A DNA stretch of 12,279 nucleotides, from contig CAJBJW010000014.1 of assembly GCA_903953455.1 (NCBI GenBank), positions 1 through 12,279 on the forward strand, given 5' to 3'. Positions 7,567 to 12,279 of the stretch are shown here, piece after piece. This DNA is from an uncultured Pseudomonadota bacterium. GTDB taxonomy: Bacteria; Pseudomonadota; Gammaproteobacteria; Methylococcales; Methylomonadaceae. How positions within the stretch are numbered: the stretch's first letter is position 1; each line of letters begins with the position of its first letter. The translations under genes and the position numbers were made by a program. The notes under the pieces were generated by a model. The model ran no database searches and was not told where the DNA came from. It saw only the letters and a program-made list of their open reading frames with translations.

Positions 7567-9909
7567 ATGGCAACTTGGCTAGAAACTTGTGCAAAACAAC
7601 TCACGCGCCTAGAAAAAACCTCGGTGTTATCGGATAAACTTATTACATTGAGTAATAAGACTGGTGTTGATATATCGCCTGAAATGCAGCTAAAACTCGA
7701 AAATGAACATGCACGTTTAAACAGACAGCTTGAGAGATTGCGTGCAAATCGTTTTGAAGTAGCCGTGATTGGACTTGAAAAAGCAGGTAAGAGTGCGCTA
7801 CTTAACGCATGGCTCGGGCAAGAAATTTTGCCTTCAGCGCGTGAGCGTTGTACGTTTACCAGTACGGAAATTTGGTCAGCGCAAACTGAGCAAGATCAAT
7901 TACTATCAATTCAATATTACAGTCGAGAAGAAATCGCCACATTGCAACAGCAGCGTCAACTTGCTTTAGCAGGTAAGTTACTTAGCGATAAAGAAAAAAA
8001 AGAAATTCAAGAAGATTACAACGATACTGAAAAAAATCTTAATGCCATTTATGAATTTACCAAACTCAAAAATGGGTTTAAACAAAGTTTTTTAGATATT
8101 GGTGAAATTAGCGATTTATTGCAATCTGCTATTTTTAAAAATCGTGCTCAGTCACTTTCTATTAAACGCATTCAACTCAAAACGGTGCGTTTACGCAGTG
8201 ACCGTGACATTATTTTTCACGATGTTCCTGGTTTTAACTCGGGGATCTTAATGCACGCAGAGCAGGCGGTTGATCGTTTGCGTAATTGCGATGCTATTAT
8301 TTACGCTAAGGAAATGAAACAGCCGTCAATTACAGGTCCAGAAAAAGAAATGTTATTGGTTGCGGATGCGGAAGATCCGAGTTTGCGTGTGTCAGACAAA
8401 GTTTTTGTGGTGTTAACGCAAGCGGATGCAATGGATGATCAAATTGATTTTCGTGATACCTTTGCAAAACATAAAACTTTCTGGCCATCGGTGCCAGAGC
8501 GTCGCTTGTTACCTGTTTGTGCGCGATCGCATTTAGTTGAGTTTGGTATTCCAACGGAGGATACGCAACGTCGTTCTAAAAGTGCGGATGATAAAAATAA
8601 ATTAAAAAAACTCGGTATTCCAGATGGCATGAATGCACTGAAAGATGCCGTCAATTTTTACATCGATAACGAACGCACAGGTGTGTTGCAAAAACGTTGT
8701 GATTCACTCGTCAATAATACACGTCAATTAGCAAATGAGATTTTAGGTAAACTTGAACCTATTTATGGCACGATTGATGAGAATGATCGTCAAGAAGATG
8801 ATTTGCTCGGCAAAGACTTCAATCAGTGGTGGGGTCGTGAATGGCAACGCATTAAAAAAGATTTTGATATGTGGTATGCACAAAGTATTCAAGGCCGCAA
8901 AGAAGCCGATGCAATTGGTGCTGAGCATGAAGAACTTGCTGCATTGCGCTCTGCGTATGATCAAAAAATTGAAGCATTACTATCTAATCTAATTACCGCT
9001 CAACCTGAAGAATTAAAACGGATTTATACAGCGGGCGGTACGATTTCAATGCCGGATTCACGAGAAGGAAATTATAAAATTCGGGAAGAATTGTTCAGGG
9101 AAATTCAGAAGAAATTTGAAACTGAATTAACGGATCAACTCGCGCAAGCGTTGCAAGCGTTAATTGATCAGATTGTTCAAAAAACGCAATCGCTACTTTG
9201 GGAAACCGAAGATGTACGTCGTAATTTGCTGCATTCGCATTTGGATGAAAGTATTGAACAAGCGCGTATACGTCATGGATTCCAGGTTTTATTTTTACGT
9301 TTTGGGCGCGTAGCCGTTGAAGCCTTTATCGCAAAACCACTGCAGGGGCGTGATCGTTTGCTCAGTGAGCGTGCAGCTGAAATTAAAACCTTAGAAGCGT
9401 TCTATCAAGGTACTGATAAAACGAAACAAGAAGGGGGTTTGACGCATTATTTGCGCTATGGCTTGTGGGCAACCATTAATAAAACGGTTCCAGCAGGACG
9501 CTCACGCAATACGGCTAAAGCGGTTGTGGATGCTGTTTTATCTGAAGCGGTGGCTGTGCCGCCAGCAAAAGATATTGATAGATCACCCGAGCCAGGTAAT
9601 TTTGAGCAAGTGGTTGAAGAAATTAATGGTGATTTAGCGGCTTTGCAGGATTATTTAAAAAACAGTGTCTTCTATGCCGCGGGTTTTATTACGTATTGTA
9701 ATCAAGAGTTAGAGCGTATTCGTAATCGTTTTAAAGAGATGGAAGATAATGATCGTCAGTGGATTGGAATTATTCGCACTGCCGTTAAATATGAACGTAA
9801 TCCGCTAATTCCTTACAATATTGCACACACACGTCGCGATTTTCAATTGCGTCGTGAACTTGCACTGGAATTGAAGGATGTTCGCAATACTTACAGTAAC
9901 GTGATTTAA
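7567..9909 (+). CDS. Bacterial dynamin-like GTPase (dynamin-family protein)
   Basis: This 780-residue large GTPase has a dynamin-type G domain near the N-terminus. Visible motifs are the P-loop GLEKAGKS (69-76), the G2 region RCTFTST (94-100), G3 DVPG (219-222) and the probable G4 TQAD (284-287, where TKxD is usual). Residues before the P-loop form a helical, charged stretch. Between G2 and G3 lie about 120 residues, clearly more than in classical dynamins, including a Lys/Glu/Gln-rich predicted helix (about 120-170). The rest (370-780) is mostly helical, as expected for a dynamin stalk, with an apolar patch FQVLFLRFGRVAVEAFIAKPL (572-592, each half shown by its hydrophobics) that could contact membrane. 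No signal peptide or clear transmembrane pair is seen. The ATG at 7567 follows GGA (7558-7560) by 6 nt; an in-frame TTG at 7513 would overlap tlpA and add a non-family leader, so it is rejected. Family roles include membrane remodelling, vesicle or envelope-stress functions and, in some cases, phage protection; none can be assigned here. No adjacent second dynamin-like gene is present, unlike many paired bacterial loci. Confidence 0.88.
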   Translation: MATWLETCAKQLTRLEKTSVLSDKLITLSNKTGVDISPEMQLKLENEHARLNRQLERLRANRFEVAVIGLEKAGKSALLNAWLGQEILPSARERCTFTSTEIWSAQTEQDQLLSIQYYSREEIATLQQQRQLALAGKLLSDKEKKEIQEDYNDTEKNLNAIYEFTKLKNGFKQSFLDIGEISDLLQSAIFKNRAQSLSIKRIQLKTVRLRSDRDIIFHDVPGFNSGILMHAEQAVDRLRNCDAIIYAKEMKQPSITGPEKEMLLVADAEDPSLRVSDKVFVVLTQADAMDDQIDFRDTFAKHKTFWPSVPERRLLPVCARSHLVEFGIPTEDTQRRSKSADDKNKLKKLGIPDGMNALKDAVNFYIDNERTGVLQKRCDSLVNNTRQLANEILGKLEPIYGTIDENDRQEDDLLGKDFNQWWGREWQRIKKDFDMWYAQSIQGRKEADAIGAEHEELAALRSAYDQKIEALLSNLITAQPEELKRIYTAGGTISMPDSREGNYKIREELFREIQKKFETELTDQLAQALQALIDQIVQKTQSLLWETEDVRRNLLHSHLDESIEQARIRHGFQVLFLRFGRVAVEAFIAKPLQGRDRLLSERAAEIKTLEAFYQGTDKTKQEGGLTHYLRYGLWATINKTVPAGRSRNTAKAVVDAVLSEAVAVPPAKDIDRSPEPGNFEQVVEEINGDLAALQDYLKNSVFYAAGFITYCNQELERIRNRFKEMEDNDRQWIGIIRTAVKYERNPLIPYNIAHTRRDFQLRRELALELKDVRNTYSNVI

Positions 9910-9912
9910 ACG

Positions 9913-10737
9913 ATGACGCAAACGCAAAATTGCATTGATATTATCCCTTTTTTAAATGAAGATCTTGGCAGTGGTGATATAACCGCTGCCATTATTTCAG
10001 CAGATCAGAATGCTACAGCAGAGTTATTGACACGCGAACCGATGATATTATGTGGGCGCGAATGGTTTGATGCGGTATTTAGATATCTGGATGCAACTAT
10101 TTCAATTGAATGGCACGCCCTTGAAGGGGATTTTGTGCCCTCTAATACTAAAATTTGTACGCTCCAAGGAAATGCTCGAGGTATTTTGAGCGCAGAGCGC
10201 ACGGCACTCAATTTACTGCAGACTTTATCGGCGACAGCAACGCTTGCAAGAGAGTATGCAAATGCCGTAGAAGGAACTCAATGCAAAGTTCTCGATACAC
10301 GAAAAACGATTCCGGGTCTACGTCAAGCACAAAAATATGCAGTGCGTTGTGGGGGATGTTTTAATCATCGGATAGGTCTATTTGATGGTGTGCTTATCAA
10401 GGAAAATCATATTTTTGCTGCAGGCTCTATTGAAAATGCTGTGAAAATGGCTCGAAATCAAAGTGATGCTCCTGTTGAAGTTGAAGTTGAAAACTTAATG
10501 GAGCTAAAAGACGCGCTCAAAGCGAAGCCTGATCGTATTATGCTTGATAATTTTACCTTGGAAGATTTACGCTCCGCAGTGGTCTATGTGGCGGGGGGAG
10601 TGGAACTTGAGGCATCAGGCAATATTGACTTAACGACAATTCGAGCTGTTGCGCAAACCGGTGTCGACTACATTTCTATTGGCGCGTTAACAAAAAATGT
10701 ACGCGCCATTGATTTATCTTTGCGGATTGCGCTGTAA
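9913..10737 (+). CDS. nadC: Nicotinate-nucleotide pyrophosphorylase, carboxylating (quinolinate phosphoribosyltransferase)
   Basis: It converts quinolinate and PRPP to nicotinate mononucleotide, CO2 and PPi in de novo NAD synthesis. It is 274 residues, close to the family norm. Motifs in order: EDLGSGDIT (16-24), the ERTALN segment (Arg96), DTRKTIPGLR (128-137), KYAVRCGG (141-148), NHR (151-153), LIKENH (161-166), the acidic EVEVEN (189-194), LDN (211-213) and EASGNI (233-238). At position 149 the family's usual GGG triplet reads GGC (Cys149, TGT at 10357-10359) immediately before FNHR. Catalytic and phosphate-binding positions otherwise appear intact. It begins 3 bp after the dynamin-like gene, with no strong own Shine-Dalgarno, so translation is probably coupled. 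It ends 8 bp from the stop of the oppositely oriented Sel1-repeat gene, leaving no room for a separate terminator. Confidence 0.95.
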   Translation: MTQTQNCIDIIPFLNEDLGSGDITAAIISADQNATAELLTREPMILCGREWFDAVFRYLDATISIEWHALEGDFVPSNTKICTLQGNARGILSAERTALNLLQTLSATATLAREYANAVEGTQCKVLDTRKTIPGLRQAQKYAVRCGGCFNHRIGLFDGVLIKENHIFAAGSIENAVKMARNQSDAPVEVEVENLMELKDALKAKPDRIMLDNFTLEDLRSAVVYVAGGVELEASGNIDLTTIRAVAQTGVDYISIGALTKNVRAIDLSLRIAL

Positions 10738-10745
10738 TAAAGAAA

Positions 10746-11552
10746 TTAATCGCAATTTTTGAAATTGGAATTAAGGCACTCGCGTGACATTTTTTGCGCT
10801 TTTTCGATTTGTTCTGGTGAAAGTTGACTTAGGGCGGCTTCGCGTAATTCTGATGCAGGGGCGTAACCATTTGTCGTGCTTAAATTAAACCATACATAGG
10901 CATGAGCGTAATCTTGCGATGCTCCTTGTCCGTAAGCATACATTACGCCTAAATTGTATTGTGCGAGTGCATTGTTTTTTTCAGCAGCAAGGCGATACCA
11001 TGTCATGGCTTCTTTATAATTTTGAGTGATGCCTTGACCTTTTTCGTACATATACCCTAAATTGGATTGGGCAAGGATGTGTTCTTGTTCTGCAGCAAGA
11101 CGATACCAATTAATGGCTTGTTTGTAGTCTTGCATTACCCCTTGCCCATTGCTGTAGAGTAAGCCTAAATTATATTGCGCTGCTGCAACGCCTTGCTGAG
11201 CGGCAAGTGTGTACCATTTAACCGCTTCACTTATATCTTGCGGGATACCTTGTCCATTTTGATACATAAATCCCAAATTCGATTGTGCAATGGCGTGACC
11301 CTGTTGTGCAGCAAGTAAATACCATTTAACAGCTTCCTTTTCATCCTTTGGTACACCAAGTCCGTTGTCGTACATAAGGGCAAGATTTGCTTGTGCTAAG
11401 GAATGCCCTTTTTTAGCTGAAAGAAGCCACTGTTTTACCGCTTTTGTGTAGTCTTTGCTTTGATACGCAGACATGCCACTGCCAAAGTCATCTGCAAATG
11501 AGGTAGTGTGTAGTGAAAAAAAGAGAAATACCGCGACGACTAAATAACGCAT
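10746..11552 (-). CDS. Secreted Sel1-repeat (TPR-like) protein
   Basis: It is a 268-residue protein with a clear Sec signal peptide: a basic start, hydrophobic core VVAVFLFFSL, and a likely cleavage site after SFA (residue 20), giving a periplasmic or secreted product. After an initial half-repeat (about 26-50) it has five Sel1-like repeats of exactly 36 residues, with their AQ positions at 53, 89, 125, 161 and 197; each has the pattern AQxNLGxMYxxGxG followed by WYxxAA. The C-terminal tail (about 231-268) ends with two cysteines, Cys259 and Cys267, which could form a disulfide. Such proteins are protein-protein interaction scaffolds; the partner is unknown. The ATG at 11552 has a GAG about 8 nt upstream. 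It converges on nadC and diverges from dapC. Confidence 0.9.
   Translation of the reverse strand: MRYLVVAVFLFFSLHTTSFADDFGSGMSAYQSKDYTKAVKQWLLSAKKGHSLAQANLALMYDNGLGVPKDEKEAVKWYLLAAQQGHAIAQSNLGFMYQNGQGIPQDISEAVKWYTLAAQQGVAAAQYNLGLLYSNGQGVMQDYKQAINWYRLAAEQEHILAQSNLGYMYEKGQGITQNYKEAMTWYRLAAEKNNALAQYNLGVMYAYGQGASQDYAHAYVWFNLSTTNGYAPASELREAALSQLSPEQIEKAQKMSRECLNSNFKNCD
10863..11402 (-). repeat. Five tandem 108-bp coding repeats (Sel1-like repeats)
   Basis: The five full 36-codon repeats of the Sel1 protein lie here in exact register, with no insertions between units. The DNA units are diverged but share short conserved runs such as those encoding WYxLAA and AQxNLG. The repeated DNA could recombine to change copy number. 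Confidence 0.8.
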
Positions 11553-11582
11553 AATGATCTCAATAGTGAAAAATTTTTCGTC

Positions 11583-11588
11583 ATTCTA
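11583..11588 (-). promoter_or_regulatory. Possible -10 element for the Sel1-repeat gene
   Basis: On the - strand this reads TAGAAT, five of six matches to the -10 consensus, and lies about 30 bp before the ATG. The best upstream -35 candidate (TTCGGA, 11613-11608) sits 19 bp away, slightly too far. It is a weak by-eye prediction. Confidence 0.3.
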
Positions 11589-11598
11589 ACTGAAAAAA

Positions 11599-11622
11599 AC
11601 GCAATATTCCGAAGAGTTGCGT
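11599..11622. promoter_or_regulatory. Inverted repeat in the divergent Sel1 / dapC intergenic region
   Basis: ACGCAA (11599-11604) and TTGCGT (11617-11622) form a perfect 6+6 bp dyad with a 12-nt spacer. A run of seven A lies just before it and ATATTTTTT follows, so in RNA it resembles a small A-stem-U terminator on either strand. Its place between two divergent gene starts fits an operator or a leader attenuator better than a gene-end terminator. The short stem and large loop make hairpin formation uncertain. Confidence 0.35.
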
Positions 11623-11662
11623 ATATTTTTTATTGTTAATTTAAAAGATAGAGTTAAACATA

Positions 11663-12279
11663 ATGAATCCAAATTTAAAACATCTGCATCCGTATCCTTT
11701 TGAAAAATTGGCGCAATTAAAAAAAGGAATTGACCCCCCAAAAGATAAATCGCCCATTATGCTTTCCATTGGAGAGCCGGCGCATGCAACGCCTGAATTT
11801 ATCAAAAAAACGCTTGTTGATAATTTAAATACAGTGTCCAATTATCCAAGCACAAAGGGAATTCTGCCACTTCGCGAAGCGATTTCAACTTGGCTCGAGA
11901 AACGTTTTGCGTGCAAAGTGAATCCGGAAACTCAAGTTTTACCCGTTAATGGCACACGTGAAGCGTTGTTTTCATTTGCGCAATGCGTAATAGGTGGTTC
12001 AGATAATCCGATAGTGGTGATGCCTAATCCGTTTTATCAGATTTACGAAGGAGCGGCATTGCTTGCAGGTGCAGAGCCTTATTTTTTAAACGCAACACAA
12101 CAAACACATTATTTACCGGATTTTAACGCGGTATCCCCCGATATTTGGCGTCGATGTCAGTTACTTTATATTTGTTCACCAGCCAATCCCAGCGGTGCTG
12201 TTATGGGCGAAGAAGAATTTAAAACAGTATTAGAATTAGCGGAAGAGTACGATTTTATTATTGCTTCAGATGAGTGTTA
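11663..12279 (+). CDS. dapC: Succinyldiaminopimelate aminotransferase, 5' part (partial; class I/II aminotransferase)
   Basis: About 205 codons of a fold-type I PLP aminotransferase run off the right edge. DapC transfers an amino group from glutamate to N-succinyl-2-amino-6-ketopimelate in the lysine/meso-diaminopimelate pathway. The opening MNPNLKHLHPYPFEKL, then SIGEPAH (about 34-40), NYPSTKGILPLREAI and the substrate/PLP loop SPANPSGAVM match the proteobacterial DapC group; IIASDE near the edge is the PLP-contacting Asp region. The catalytic Lys lies beyond the window. The start is the ATG at 11663 with a GAG about 9 nt upstream. A related class I aminotransferase of other specificity cannot be fully excluded from a fragment. 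Confidence 0.82.
   Translation, partial: MNPNLKHLHPYPFEKLAQLKKGIDPPKDKSPIMLSIGEPAHATPEFIKKTLVDNLNTVSNYPSTKGILPLREAISTWLEKRFACKVNPETQVLPVNGTREALFSFAQCVIGGSDNPIVVMPNPFYQIYEGAALLAGAEPYFLNATQQTHYLPDFNAVSPDIWRRCQLLYICSPANPSGAVMGEEEFKTVLELAEEYDFIIASDEC

Noticed and set aside
8743..8992. Overlapping small ORFs on both strands inside the dynamin-like gene
   Set aside because: They lie in alternative frames of a well-supported coding sequence and show no family motif or ribosome-binding site.
7011..9909. An anti-phage defence island built on the dynamin-like protein
   Set aside because: There are no nucleases, toxins, integrases or other defence partners nearby, the flanks are core genes in a tight operon, and base composition looks like the neighbours by eye.
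11568..11579. Palindrome GAAAAATTTTTC upstream of the Sel1-repeat gene
   Set aside because: It is a low-complexity A/T palindrome with no loop, likely by chance in AT-rich intergenic DNA.
11641..11841. Small - strand ORF over the dapC start
   Set aside because: It is antisense to the conserved N-terminus of DapC and has no recognisable features.

Overview
The window looks like a chromosomal segment of a moderately AT-rich gammaproteobacterium. The evidence is the ispA-dxs pair, a MutS of almost E. coli length and numbering, a DapC-type aminotransferase, and a truncated methylene-tetrahydromethanopterin dehydrogenase at the left edge. That last gene points to tetrahydromethanopterin-linked C1 (formaldehyde) metabolism, known in methylotrophs and in some sulfur-oxidising Thiotrichales such as Beggiatoa. 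The lineage is an inference; no rRNA or other taxonomic marker is present.

Layout: (1) 1-459 (+), 3' part of an mtdB-like gene, entering from the left. (2) 460-507, short convergent gap holding a strong perfect hairpin. (3) 508-1449 (-), prolyl aminopeptidase (pip), an alpha/beta hydrolase. (4) About 200 bp divergent promoter region. (5) 1648-10737 (+), a six-gene co-directional run: ispA, dxs, mutS, a membrane-anchored TlpA/ResA-type thioredoxin, a 780-residue bacterial dynamin-like GTPase, and nadC. Spacings are 45, 0, 2, 37 and 3 bp, so this is probably one operon, perhaps with internal starts. (6) 10746-11552 (-), a secreted Sel1-repeat protein that converges on nadC with only 8 bp between stop codons. 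(7) 110 bp divergent gap with a 6+6 bp dyad. (8) 11663-end (+), 5' part of a dapC-like succinyldiaminopimelate transaminase, cut by the window edge.

How the genes relate: ispA and dxs both serve isoprenoid synthesis (DXS opens the MEP pathway; IspA condenses IPP and DMAPP to farnesyl diphosphate). mutS (mismatch repair) and nadC (NAD synthesis) are unrelated housekeeping genes sharing the transcript. The non-core members are the thioredoxin-like protein and the dynamin-like GTPase between mutS and nadC. The GTPase is the most interesting gene here: it has a complete GTPase motif set, an enlarged charged segment between G2 and G3, and a candidate hydrophobic membrane-contact segment in its C-terminal half. 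I see no tRNA, rRNA, CRISPR array, transposase, integrase or other mobile-element signature, and no gene-free stretch longer than 300 bp. I did not find a convincing defence or otherwise novel multigene system.
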